From positions 1 through 34,057 of IMG/VR virus record IMGVR_UViG_3300033571_005476: a DNA stretch of 34,057 nucleotides; one strand, written 5' to 3'. Of the stretch, positions 6,054 through 13,216 are shown piece after piece. The stretch comes from a virus. The first letter of the stretch is position 1; each line of letters opens with the position of its first letter. The notes beneath the pieces are model-generated. The model was not told where the DNA came from. It did not search any database and worked only from the letters and a program-made list of their open reading frames with translations. The position numbers and the translations under genes are program-made.

Positions 6054-6399
6054 ACCAAAAGGAGTAATATTAAATACTCCATTTATTTCGATTAAAAAAG
6101 AATTAGTAAATCAAAATATTACTTTATCAAAAGATGAGATAATAAATTATAATTTACGTTCAGAAATTGATGTTAATGTCGCTTTTCATTATTTAAAGAA
6201 TTTAGCATTTAGAACGGAAGCAACGATATTAAATCAAGAAGCTAAAGGAATAGATACAAAGCTATCAGAAAACACGTTAAAACGATTGTTATTTATTCAA
6301 TATCAATTTACTGAATTAGATATACAAGTTCAGACATTAAAGCGAGATAATCAATTATTAGAGGAAAAATTAAACTATTTTAAAACACAATTTAAATGA
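6037..6399 (+). CDS. Hypothetical coiled-coil protein, 120 aa
   Basis: The start chosen is ATG 6037, which overlaps the helicase gene by 17 bases. An earlier in-frame ATG at 5995 would add a 14-residue extension that looks like read-through of the helicase frame. The N-terminal part is unremarkable. The C-terminus (about residues 85-118) is a clear amphipathic coiled coil (LDIQVQTLKRDNQLLEEKL). Its location between two helicase genes suggests a replication accessory role, possibly a helicase loader or partner. No family recognised. Confidence 0.65.
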   Translation: MQELTKPKGVILNTPFISIKKELVNQNITLSKDEIINYNLRSEIDVNVAFHYLKNLAFRTEATILNQEAKGIDTKLSENTLKRLLFIQYQFTELDIQVQTLKRDNQLLEEKLNYFKTQFK

Positions 6400-7601
6400 A
6401 TTTACGAGATTATCAGTTACATTTATCAATTAAAGCAGTTGAAATATTAAGAAATAAAAAGATAGTTTATTTAAATATGCAACCGAGAACGGGAAAAACA
6501 TTAACTGCTTTAAATACGGCTAAGTTATTCAATGCTAAAAATGTTTTATTTATAACTAAAAAGAAAGCGATTAGCTCAATTCAAAGCGATTATAACGACT
6601 TTAATTTCTTATTTGATATAACTATAATAAATGCAGAATCATTGCATAAGATAGAAGGTAATTTTGATTTAATTATTTCAGATGAACACCACGGAAACGG
6701 AGCTTATCCAAAACCTAGTAACAGAACAAAGTTATTTAAATTAAAATATTCATATTTACCTATGATATTTTTAAGTGGCACGATGTCAACTGAGAGCGGT
6801 TCGCAAATATTTCACCAATTTTGGGTATCTTATTACTCACCGTTTAAAGATTATGGTAATTTTTATAAATGGTCAAAAACATTTGTTAATGTAACTGAAA
6901 AACATTTAGGATATGGAATTGTAAAAGATTATTCAAACGCTAAAATGGATTTAATTAATAATATTATTGATGAATATACAATTAAATATACTCAGGAAAA
7001 TTCAGGTTTTAAATCAAAAGTAAATATCAATGTTTTATATTGTGATAAAATAAATGAAATACTAATTAAAAGACTTAAAAAAGATTTATTAATTGAGGGT
7101 AAAGATGAATTAATATTAGCAGACACTGGAGCAAAGTTGATGCAGAAGTTACACCAATTAGAAAATGGAACGATAAAATTTGAAAGTGGTAATACAAAAG
7201 TTTTAGATTATTCAAAAGCAAAATATATTAAAGATAATTTCAAAGATAAAAAGATTGCTATTTTCTATTATTACATTGCAGAATTTGAATTACTAAAAGA
7301 AATATTTACAAACTATACAACCGATATAGATGAGTTTAATAATTCAGATAAAACATACATAGGGCAACAATATAGCTCTGCAATGGGAATTAATTTAAGT
7401 TCTGCGGATTGTTTAGTATTTTATAATTTTGGTTTTAGTGGTACAAATTTTATTCAATCAATTGATAGATTAACTACTATAAACAGATTAGAAAATAATG
7501 TATATTTTATTTATCCAAAAGGTAGTTTGACTGAAAAAATACATAAAGTGGTTAAGAATAAAAAGAATTTCACAGAAACACAATTTAAAAAAACATTATA
7601 A
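6396..7601 (+). CDS. Superfamily 2 DNA helicase, DEAH-like
   Basis: A 401-aa SF2 ATPase. Motif I is PRTGKT (30-35), motif II is DEHH (96-99), motif III is SGT (127-129). The C-terminal lobe carries GINLSSADCLVFYNFGFSG and a motif VI-like QSIDRLTTINR, close to Snf2/RecG-like phage helicases. The N-terminal YQ (RDYQ) fits a Q-motif. It is shorter than most Snf2 enzymes and is likely to remodel forks or recombination intermediates along with the nuclease gene next door. It starts in an ATGA overlap with the upstream gene, and its stop shares one base with the next start. Confidence 0.85.
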   Translation: MNLRDYQLHLSIKAVEILRNKKIVYLNMQPRTGKTLTALNTAKLFNAKNVLFITKKKAISSIQSDYNDFNFLFDITIINAESLHKIEGNFDLIISDEHHGNGAYPKPSNRTKLFKLKYSYLPMIFLSGTMSTESGSQIFHQFWVSYYSPFKDYGNFYKWSKTFVNVTEKHLGYGIVKDYSNAKMDLINNIIDEYTIKYTQENSGFKSKVNINVLYCDKINEILIKRLKKDLLIEGKDELILADTGAKLMQKLHQLENGTIKFESGNTKVLDYSKAKYIKDNFKDKKIAIFYYYIAEFELLKEIFTNYTTDIDEFNNSDKTYIGQQYSSAMGINLSSADCLVFYNFGFSGTNFIQSIDRLTTINRLENNVYFIYPKGSLTEKIHKVVKNKKNFTETQFKKTL

Positions 7602-7840
7602 TGGCTAGTAAAATACAAACAAAAGTTATTAAAGATTTAGAGAAACAAGGTTATTTCGTGATTAATCTTACACGAACAAACAAAAATGGTATATCGGATT
7701 TATTAGCTTTAAAGGAAGATGAGAAACCTTTATTCATAGAATGTAAAGAAAAAAACGATACGATTAAACCTTTGCAATTATACCGAGGTAAAGAAGTTGT
7801 AAAATATGGATGTGAATTTATGGTTATTAAAGATATTTGA
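7601..7840 (+). CDS. VRR-NUC-like PD-(D/E)XK nuclease, 79 aa
   Basis: A minimal nuclease fold. GISDLLAL (residues 30-37) supplies the conserved Asp, and FIECKEKN (45-52) supplies the E-x-K catalytic pair. A glutamate or glutamine near the N-terminus (QTKVIKDLE) and Q in PLQLYR (57-62) complete the VRR-NUC signature. Stand-alone phage VRR-NUC proteins act as structure-specific or Holliday-junction-like nucleases. Coupling with the SF2 helicase through a shared A at stop/start suggests they act together in branch processing or in making packaging substrates. Confidence 0.8.
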   Translation: MASKIQTKVIKDLEKQGYFVINLTRTNKNGISDLLALKEDEKPLFIECKEKNDTIKPLQLYRGKEVVKYGCEFMVIKDI

Positions 7841-7841
7841 G

Positions 7842-7849
7842 TATATTCG
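7842..7849 (+). promoter_or_regulatory. Possible internal promoter -7 box
   Basis: TATATTCG differs by one base from TAnnTTTG and is followed by a short A/C-rich leader like that of the promoter at 662. It occupies a rare 30-base gap in a tightly overlapping operon. No good TTG is present 19 bp upstream, so the call is weak. Confidence 0.35.
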
Positions 7850-7870
7850 CAACACAAAACTAAACAGATT

Positions 7871-8164
7871 ATGAAAAATATTAAAGAGAAAGTACTAGAA
7901 TGGGCGGAAAATAGAAACCTATTACATAATGAAAACGCTTTAAAACAATATTCAAAGCTACAGGAGGAAAGTAATGAGTTATTATTGTCGATTTTAGATA
8001 AAGACCCGTATCTTCAGCAGGACGCATTAGGTGACTGTTTTGTAGTGTTGATAATATTAGCAAACCAGTTGGGACATGACTTAGATAAATGTCTTGAAAT
8101 GGCTTACGATGAAATAAAAGATAGAACTGGAAAAACAATCGGAGGTAATTTTATAAAAGATTAA
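7871..8164 (+). CDS. MazG-like nucleotide pyrophosphohydrolase, 97 aa
   Basis: An all-alpha NTP pyrophosphatase of the MazG type. EESNE (32-36) is the first metal-binding helix and DALGD (51-55) the second, followed by a hydrophobic helix (CFVVLIILANQLG). Such enzymes hydrolyse (d)NTPs to monophosphates. In phages they may adjust nucleotide pools or lower (p)ppGpp signalling in starved hosts. The length is typical for a single-domain phage MazG. It follows a 30-base gap that may hold its own promoter, and its stop overlaps the next start. Confidence 0.8.
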   Translation: MKNIKEKVLEWAENRNLLHNENALKQYSKLQEESNELLLSILDKDPYLQQDALGDCFVVLIILANQLGHDLDKCLEMAYDEIKDRTGKTIGGNFIKD

Positions 8165-8274
8165 TGGAAAAGGAATTATTAGACTTCTTTATGTGGTTTA
8201 GAACTAACGGAGAAAAATACATTTGTCATCCGATCGAACACATGATTAAAATATATTTAAACGAAAAGAAATGA
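8164..8274 (+). CDS. Hypothetical protein, 36 aa
   Basis: ATG 8164 to TGA 8272-8274, overlapping both neighbours by one and four bases. The product begins MEKELLDFFMWFRTNGEKY and contains a Cys-His pair (YICHPIEH). This looks like a small phage-operon protein; the start/stop overlaps at both ends are good evidence that it is translated. No family recognised. Confidence 0.6.
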   Translation: MEKELLDFFMWFRTNGEKYICHPIEHMIKIYLNEKK

Positions 8275-8507
8275 AAGAACAAATAACATTAGGTGGGTGC
8301 AAATATATTTACATTCAAGAAAATAACGAATTTCAATTATTCTACGATGCAAAAGACACTTCCTGGCGAGAAGATTTAAGGGGTAAATTAGCAACTAAAA
8401 TAATTGATACAGGAAATGATTTAAAGATTATTCAAGAAAAAAAGAATAGATTAGATTATTCTGAAGCAAGTGAAATAAAATTTTTACTTAATAAAATATT
8501 AAAATGA
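8271..8507 (+). CDS. Hypothetical protein, 78 aa
   Basis: A small, mixed alpha/beta protein. The first half is strand-like (EQITLGGCKYIYIQENNEF) and the C-terminus is a helix (YSEASEIKFLLNKILK). No family recognised. ATGA overlaps at both ends place it in a continuous translated chain of small replication-operon genes. Confidence 0.65.
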   Translation: MKEQITLGGCKYIYIQENNEFQLFYDAKDTSWREDLRGKLATKIIDTGNDLKIIQEKKNRLDYSEASEIKFLLNKILK

Positions 8508-8638
8508 ATACAATTGCAAAATGTAATTCAAATGCACTTGAAAATTTTAATCCACGATACAAAAGTTTAGTGATAAAAATTAGGAATTTTAAAATTGAAA
8601 TTGAAAATTATAGACCATTTAAGATTTATAAAAAATGA
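8504..8638 (+). CDS. Hypothetical protein, 44 aa
   Basis: ATG 8504 to TGA 8636-8638, with ATGA overlaps at both ends. The product is basic (RYKSLVIKIRNFKIEIENY). Unknown function. The paired overlaps suggest it is real and coupled to the DUF3310-like gene that follows. Confidence 0.55.
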   Translation: MNTIAKCNSNALENFNPRYKSLVIKIRNFKIEIENYRPFKIYKK

Positions 8639-8991
8639 ATATTATTGCAGAGTCAAAAACAACAACATTAATTATACAAGTATCAGAAATGGATGAACAT
8701 ATTATAAAAGGTCAAGTTTTAGTTGGTGATAAGTTTAATGAAGTAGGTAAAGTAGATTATTGGTCAACATCGACATTTAACATATCAAAGAATCAATCTA
8801 AAGCACCTAAACACTACGACAATACAAATGGATCACTTTATGAGTTTGCAGAACAACAAGGTCTTAATTCTTACGAGTTCGATTTATGTAAACGTATTAT
8901 AAGATGCAGAAAAAAAGGTAACTTTAAAGAAGACTTGGAAAAAACTAAATTTTTAATTGATTTATATCTTAAAGAATACAAAGAATGTTAA
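8635..8991 (+). CDS. DUF3310-like phage protein, 118 aa
   Basis: The C-terminal half matches the pattern I know for DUF3310: a HYD box (60-62), then FDLCKRIIRCRKKGN and EDLEKTKFLIDLYLKEY. Members are common in phage nucleotide-metabolism operons, sometimes called nucleotide-kinase-like, but their activity is not established. The N-terminal 50 residues look like a separate beta-rich domain (TTTLIIQVSEMDEHIIKGQV). It lies near the MazG-like gene, in keeping with a role around DNA precursors. Confidence 0.65.
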   Translation: MNIIAESKTTTLIIQVSEMDEHIIKGQVLVGDKFNEVGKVDYWSTSTFNISKNQSKAPKHYDNTNGSLYEFAEQQGLNSYEFDLCKRIIRCRKKGNFKEDLEKTKFLIDLYLKEYKEC

Positions 8992-9167
8992 TAGATGCAA
9001 TATTAAAACTACCTAACCGTAGAAATATCGTTACGAAATACGGTATTATACAAGACCTCCATCGCACCGCTAACGAATGGTACAAGAGTGAGAAGGATAG
9101 TGTATTTATGCGTGAATTTGTCATTTATATTGTAAATAATTATAGTACTTTTAAAACTAAGAAATGA
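8985..9167 (+). CDS. Hypothetical protein, 60 aa
   Basis: Overlaps the upstream gene by seven bases and the downstream gene by an ATGA. The protein is helical and basic (ILKLPNRRNIVTKYGIIQD, then FVIYIVNNYSTFK). The family is unknown; reality rests on the overlaps and its + strand position in the chain. Confidence 0.55.
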   Translation: MLIDAILKLPNRRNIVTKYGIIQDLHRTANEWYKSEKDSVFMREFVIYIVNNYSTFKTKK

Positions 9168-9532
9168 TAATAGAAGAATTAAGAATTGGAAACTTAGTAT
9201 TATTTGAAAATGAAATTCAAGAAATATCATCTATTCACTCAGATAATACAATAAGGTTAAGAAAAAATAAAAATGAAAAATGTCATGGATGCTATAAAGT
9301 GAATAACTTTAAAATTAAACCAATATTATTAACCCCAGAATTATTATTAAATTTAGGTTATAAATCTGTAGGAATGTTTTTTCAAATTGATACCAATATT
9401 GAATTTTTTATTAATGATAATAAGTTAATTTGTGATTTATATGGTGAAACACTTTACAACATGGATTTCGTTCATCAACTTCAAAACTTGCATTTTTCAC
9501 TTTATCATGAACAATTAAACATAAACAAATGA
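9164..9532 (+). CDS. Conserved Bacteroidota phage protein, 122 aa
   Basis: The N-terminus ELRIGNLV and the C-terminal HQLQNLHFSLYHEQLNI closely follow a pattern I associate with a widespread, uncharacterised protein in Bacteroidota phages and prophages (ELRIGN, then PxxLTxELLLxxGY, then LHxLQNLYFALTGEEL). The middle contains the linking segment ILLTPELLLNLGYKS (104-118 of the gene-family pattern, residues about 52-68 here). Function is unknown. It supports a Bacteroidota host. Confidence 0.7.
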   Translation: MIIEELRIGNLVLFENEIQEISSIHSDNTIRLRKNKNEKCHGCYKVNNFKIKPILLTPELLLNLGYKSVGMFFQIDTNIEFFINDNKLICDLYGETLYNMDFVHQLQNLHFSLYHEQLNINK

Positions 9533-9627
9533 CAGCTGAACTATTTGAATGGATTGAAATTATAGTCTACGAAAATATAAGATGTGAGAAATATTATTAT
9601 CTTTATGAACGGATATGTTACAATTAA
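9529..9627 (+). CDS. Hypothetical protein, 32 aa
   Basis: ATG 9529 to TAA 9625-9627. It overlaps the previous gene by an ATGA and the next start by 13 bases. The product is tiny, aromatic and acidic (ELFEWIEIIVYENI, then KYYYLYERICYN). The support is positional only. Confidence 0.4.
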   Translation: MTAELFEWIEIIVYENIRCEKYYYLYERICYN

Positions 9628-9827
9628 TTAAATTAGAAGAATACTGCAAGGTTAGGAATGTCAAAGCTACATTTGTAGATGGTATTTTAATCGACCCGTT
9701 GCCAGTAGTTAAGTCAAATTATAGGGTGAGAAAAGAACCTTACTTTATTGATTTGGCGGTTAAAAGATATGGATGTTCAACGGTAGTAGATGCAATGTTT
9801 AATAAACAAATGACCTTAATCATATGA
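9615..9827 (+). CDS. Hypothetical protein, 70 aa
   Basis: No family recognised. It has a strand-rich start (LQLIKLEEYCKV) and a helix near the end (YFIDLAVKRYGCSTVVDAMF). The stop overlaps the sigma-factor start by an ATGA, so it is probably coupled to it. Confidence 0.6.
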   Translation: MLQLIKLEEYCKVRNVKATFVDGILIDPLPVVKSNYRVRKEPYFIDLAVKRYGCSTVVDAMFNKQMTLII

Positions 9828-10336
9828 AGCATTTAGAAAAGTTAGCCAAAAACCATAAAAAATGGGTGTCAATTGCTAAATCATTTGGAGCTGGAGAACT
9901 TTCAGAAGATGTTGTTCAAGATATGTATTTAAAAATATATACAAACAAAAACAACAAGGATATATCAGATGCTTACATTTGGCTAACTTTAAGATCTGTT
10001 TACATTGATAAGGTACGAATAGATAACAGAATGACAAAAGTGAACTTAGAAGACGTTAAAGGACTTATTTCGGAGCAAATAGATGAACTTGAATTTCAAT
10101 CGTTCACAAAGATAAATACTAAAATAGAAGCCGTTAAATACAAAACACATTACTCCGACGTTATAATATTGAACAACTATTTTGAGAAAGGTTTATCCAT
10201 GAGAAAAATAGCAGCTAAATACAACATAGCTCCTTCAACTGTTTTTAGAAGTATTAAGAAAACTAAGGAGAAAATTAGATTAGAAATAGGAGAAGATTTT
10301 GAAGACTATTTAAACAAAGAATTTGAATTGATATAA
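9824..10336 (+). CDS. Phage ECF-like sigma factor, 170 aa
   Basis: A sigma-70-family protein of two domains. Region 2 covers about residues 10-75 (EDVVQDMYLKIY at 28-39, then the WLTLRSVYIDKVR helix). Region 4 covers about 107-155 with the helix-turn-helix LSMRKIAAKYNIAPSTVFRS (124-143). Length and layout fit ECF or Tnp-like phage sigma factors. Its place at the end of the replication genes and just before the terminase suggests that it redirects host RNA polymerase to late promoters. It could alternatively be a RinA/ArpU-type late activator, which uses a similar C-terminal helix-turn-helix. Target promoters could not be identified with confidence. Confidence 0.75.
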   Translation: MKHLEKLAKNHKKWVSIAKSFGAGELSEDVVQDMYLKIYTNKNNKDISDAYIWLTLRSVYIDKVRIDNRMTKVNLEDVKGLISEQIDELEFQSFTKINTKIEAVKYKTHYSDVIILNNYFEKGLSMRKIAAKYNIAPSTVFRSIKKTKEKIRLEIGEDFEDYLNKEFELI

Positions 10337-10337
10337 C

Positions 10338-10568
10338 ATGGCAAAGAAAAAATGTAAATTAGTAGTGGCAAATCATTTACCATTAGAATTAAACGAAATT
10401 GAATTTTTAAACGATGCTTTTTTAAGTGAGGAGATTTCTCCATTAGAGCAAATTAGATTAATACAGATATTCAACAGGATATTCAGTAAAAATGAACAGC
10501 CTACAATGTGCGGATCATGCTGGAGAGATTTGGTAAAAGAGCTAAAAAAGGTTTTAGATACTATTTGA
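10338..10568 (+). CDS. Hypothetical CxxC protein, 76 aa
   Basis: A helical small protein with one conserved-looking CGSCWRD near the C-terminus (residues 57-63). Similar short proteins with C-x-x-C before a helix occur upstream of terminases in Bacteroidota phages, with unknown function. It starts one base after the sigma gene stop, so it is co-transcribed. A metal- or thiol-based role is possible but unproven, since only two cysteines are present in the motif. Confidence 0.6.
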   Translation: MAKKKCKLVVANHLPLELNEIEFLNDAFLSEEISPLEQIRLIQIFNRIFSKNEQPTMCGSCWRDLVKELKKVLDTI

Positions 10569-10583
10569 TTAATAATAAAAAAA

Positions 10584-11030
10584 ATGGCAGGAGCAGGCGG
10601 AGCAAGACCAGGAGCAGGAAGAAAAAAAAAGCATATTAAAATAACAGATGTTATAAAAGAACATTGTCATAATTTCATTATTGAACTTATGAAGGATAAA
10701 GAAATTTATAATAGAACAAAAAAAGAAGTTCAAACACTAATAGATTTTGAAGAAGATTGTAAAATAAATGAAGATTTTATTTATATAATAAAAAGTAATG
10801 GACTTTGTAAAATAGGTTATACAACTAATTTAAAGTCAAGATTAAATGATTATAAAATTCATTTTGGTTTAATTGAATTAATATATGTTTATAAAGGTTT
10901 TAATTGTTATGATTTAGAAACAGTAATTCATAATTTAGTAAGTGATAAAAATCATAGAGGTGAATGGTTTGAATTAAATAATGAAGATATAATTAAAATT
11001 ATTAGTTATTGTTCTAAATTAATTAATTAA
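10584..11030 (+). CDS. TerS-like N-terminus fused to GIY-YIG (T5orf172/MUG113) nuclease, 148 aa
   Basis: Residues 5-16 (GGARPGAGRKKK) are the glycine/arginine-rich signature that opens many phage terminase small subunits. Residues 64-130 match the T5orf172/MUG113 branch of GIY-YIG nucleases: FIYIIKSNG, CKIGYT (75-80), Arg86, the catalytic-type Glu112 in DLETVIH, and EWFEL (127-131). This is a hybrid of packaging and homing-type parts. The GC content looks lower than its neighbours (about 20% against about 35% in 60-base samples), which points to recent arrival. It may be a homing endonuclease that captured or replaced part of an old TerS gene, or a nuclease used in packaging. A complete TerS-like gene follows. 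Confidence 0.75.
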   Translation: MAGAGGARPGAGRKKKHIKITDVIKEHCHNFIIELMKDKEIYNRTKKEVQTLIDFEEDCKINEDFIYIIKSNGLCKIGYTTNLKSRLNDYKIHFGLIELIYVYKGFNCYDLETVIHNLVSDKNHRGEWFELNNEDIIKIISYCSKLIN

Positions 11031-11042
11031 TTTTTATTAATT

Positions 11043-11324
11043 ATGGATAATAGAAAAAATAATGGAGGGCATAGCACAGCAGGCAAAGCAGGACGTAAAG
11101 GATTAGCTGATGAAATAAAAGGTTTCACTTTAGCACAACCTCACGTTCAAGATGCTTTTAGAGTTATTGCTGAAATAATGTTAGACGAAACTAAACGTCC
11201 AACTGATAGGATAGCAAGCGCAAAGATATTGATTGAATATGGTTGTGGTAAACCAAAAGAAACAGTTGAAACTAATTTAACTTTAAACGATTTCAATATT
11301 AAAGAACTTGTTAGAATTAAGTAA
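11043..11324 (+). CDS. Terminase small subunit, 93 aa
   Basis: The N-terminus NNGGHSTAGKAGRKG is the glycine-rich signature of Bacteroidota phage small terminases. It is followed by a helix-rich region (PHVQDAFRVIAEIM, then RPTDRIASAKILIEYGCGKP) typical of the DNA-recognition and oligomerisation domains. TerS recognises the packaging site and recruits the large subunit. It overlaps the TerL start by 17 bases. Short for a TerS, but similar sizes are common in this host group. Confidence 0.75.
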   Translation: MDNRKNNGGHSTAGKAGRKGLADEIKGFTLAQPHVQDAFRVIAEIMLDETKRPTDRIASAKILIEYGCGKPKETVETNLTLNDFNIKELVRIK

Positions 11325-12507
11325 GAAATATGAAGGTTTATTTTCTGATTCAAGATACTTTGTTGTAACAGGAGGTCGTGGATCAGGTAAATCATTTTCT
11401 ATAAATAGCTTTTTATTGGCACTTACTTATGAAGTCGGTCACGTTATATTATTCACTCGTTATACATTAACATCCGCTCACGTTTCAATTATTCCTGAGT
11501 TCATAGAAAAGATTGATATTATTAATAGACATCAGGATTTTCATATAACAAAAGATGAAATAATAAATGTAACCACAGGATCAAAGATTTTATTTAAAGG
11601 TATTAAGACTTCAAGCGGTCAACAAACAGCAAATCTTAAATCTTTATCAGGAGTTACAACCTGGGTATTAGATGAAGCGGAGGAGTTAACAGATGAAGAA
11701 ACCTTCGACAAAATAGATTATTCGATTAGGCATAAAGAAAAACAAAATAGGGTTATTTTAGTTTTAAATCCTGCGACAAAAGAACATTTTATTTACCAAA
11801 AGTTTTTCGAGAATAAAGGAGTTGAAGGCGGAACGAATAAAGTTAGCAACGATATAACTTACATTCATACGACTTACTTAGATAATAAAGAAAACCTATC
11901 TGAAAGTTTCTTAAATCAAATAAATGATATTAAAGAACGTAGACCAGAGAAATATAAACACACTATTTTAGGTGGGTGGCTTGACAAAGCAGAGGGAGTT
12001 ATTTATAACAATTGGAGAATAGGAGAATTTAATAATGATAATGGTTCGGTGTTCGGGCAGGATTATGGATTTAGTAATGATCCTACTACATTGGTTGAAA
12101 CTTCAATTGATAAGGGTAAAAAACTTATTTACGTCAAATTACATATTTATCAAACTCAGTTAGTAACAACAGAATTAGCACGTTTAAACAATCATTTTAC
12201 CAAAGGTGGGTTAATAGTTGGTGACAATGCAGAACCTCGTTTAATAGCAGAATTAAAGCATCAAGGGAATAATGTCGTACCTTGTGTAAAACATAAGATT
12301 ACAGAAGGTATTGAGATGTTAAGAGATTATGAATTAATAATAGATGAAAATAGTATTGATTTGATAAAAGAATTTAACAACTATTGTTGGTTAGAGAGAA
12401 AATCACAAACTCCAATTGATAAATACAATCATGCTTTAGATGCGTTAAGATATGCAGTAAGCTATCAATTAAGCAATCCAAATAAAGGTAATTACTCAAT
12501 ATACTAA
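11308..12507 (+). CDS. Terminase large subunit
   Basis: The ATP-driven DNA packaging motor, 399 aa. The ATPase domain has Walker A GGRGSGKS (22-29) and Walker B WVLDEAEE (119-126). The RNase H-like nuclease has three acidic positions in QDYGFSND (Asp252), VGDNAEPR (Asp306) and HALDALRYA (Asp378). This is the PBSX/Terminase_3 type. The start is TTG at 11308: the frame is open only from 11287, no ATG or GTG lies before Walker A, and the Walker motif would be lost with a later start. It overlaps TerS, so translation is probably coupled. Confidence 0.95.
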   Translation: MLELSKKYEGLFSDSRYFVVTGGRGSGKSFSINSFLLALTYEVGHVILFTRYTLTSAHVSIIPEFIEKIDIINRHQDFHITKDEIINVTTGSKILFKGIKTSSGQQTANLKSLSGVTTWVLDEAEELTDEETFDKIDYSIRHKEKQNRVILVLNPATKEHFIYQKFFENKGVEGGTNKVSNDITYIHTTYLDNKENLSESFLNQINDIKERRPEKYKHTILGGWLDKAEGVIYNNWRIGEFNNDNGSVFGQDYGFSNDPTTLVETSIDKGKKLIYVKLHIYQTQLVTTELARLNNHFTKGGLIVGDNAEPRLIAELKHQGNNVVPCVKHKITEGIEMLRDYELIIDENSIDLIKEFNNYCWLERKSQTPIDKYNHALDALRYAVSYQLSNPNKGNYSIY

Positions 12508-12508
12508 T

Positions 12509-13216
12509 ATGAAAATAGAACTTACAATACCAACTTCATTAGATGAAATTCCATTGATGCACTACCAAAAGTTTATGGAGGTTTCAAAGAACTCAAATGA
12601 CGACGAGTTTACGGCACAAAAAATGATACAGATATTTTGTGGAATTGAACTTAAAGAAGTTGTTAAAATAGCTTTCAATGATATGGTTGAATTGGTTAAT
12701 CATTTTAATAAATTGTTTAGCGAAATACCAAAGTTAAAACCTACATTCAAAATAAATGATTTGGAACTTGGTATGATACCAAACTTTGATAAGATAACTT
12801 GGGAGGAATATATCGAGTTAGAAAGTCAATTTAAAGACTTCGATAGTTTTCACAAAGCCATGGCAGTATTGTACCGTCCGGTAATTGAGAAGAATAAAAA
12901 AGATCAATATCTTATCGCACCATTTAACAACGTTGAGGAATTTAGTGACTTAATGAAATACACTCCTTTATCAGTTGCTTTGAGTTCCCATGTTTTTTTT
13001 TGGAATTTAGAAAGGGAGTTGTTGGAAGCTACACTCAACTATTTGGAGACACAGATTCAGAAGATGAGCAAGAGCAACAGAATGATTTTAGCGAAGAAAA
13101 TCAATTTAGCAAACGATGGGGATGGTATCAGAGCATTTATGCAGTCGCAAAAGGAGACGTTACAAAATTTGATGAAGTCCTCAGAACCGAACTATTTACC
13201 ATACTTAACTTTCTAA
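12509..13216 (+). CDS. Putative tail assembly chaperone, zero-frame product, 235 aa
   Basis: The first 164 residues are a helical domain (IELTIPTSLDEIPLMHYQKF at the start, ITWEEYIELESQFKDF about 107-122, then HKAMAVLYRPV about 124-134). I associate this pattern with tail assembly chaperone-like proteins of Bacteroidota phages. A run of nine T residues at 12993-13001 lies at codons 163-165. In the zero frame the protein continues to 13216, but that tail looks out of frame, while the -1 frame gives a conserved-looking domain (13000-13278). Like lambda G and GT, a short and an extended product would be made. Tail chaperones coat the tape measure during assembly. The gene is six genes upstream of the tape measure, which is unusual. 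Confidence 0.65.
   Translation: MKIELTIPTSLDEIPLMHYQKFMEVSKNSNDDEFTAQKMIQIFCGIELKEVVKIAFNDMVELVNHFNKLFSEIPKLKPTFKINDLELGMIPNFDKITWEEYIELESQFKDFDSFHKAMAVLYRPVIEKNKKDQYLIAPFNNVEEFSDLMKYTPLSVALSSHVFFWNLERELLEATLNYLETQIQKMSKSNRMILAKKINLANDGDGIRAFMQSQKETLQNLMKSSEPNYLPYLTF
12994..13000 (+). promoter_or_regulatory. Predicted -1 ribosomal frameshift site, T TTT TTT
   Basis: In the zero frame the codons are GTT TTT TTT TGG. Slipping back one base on T TTT TTT leads into TTG GAA TTT, which joins the frame of 13000-13278. The heptamer fits the X XXY YYZ rule with X and Y both T. The surrounding T9 run means an assembly indel or a mutation is the competing explanation. Confidence 0.65.

Noticed and set aside
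7881-8138. Minus-strand 85-codon frame
   Set aside because: Lies entirely inside the MazG-like gene; no start context or neighbours on that strand.
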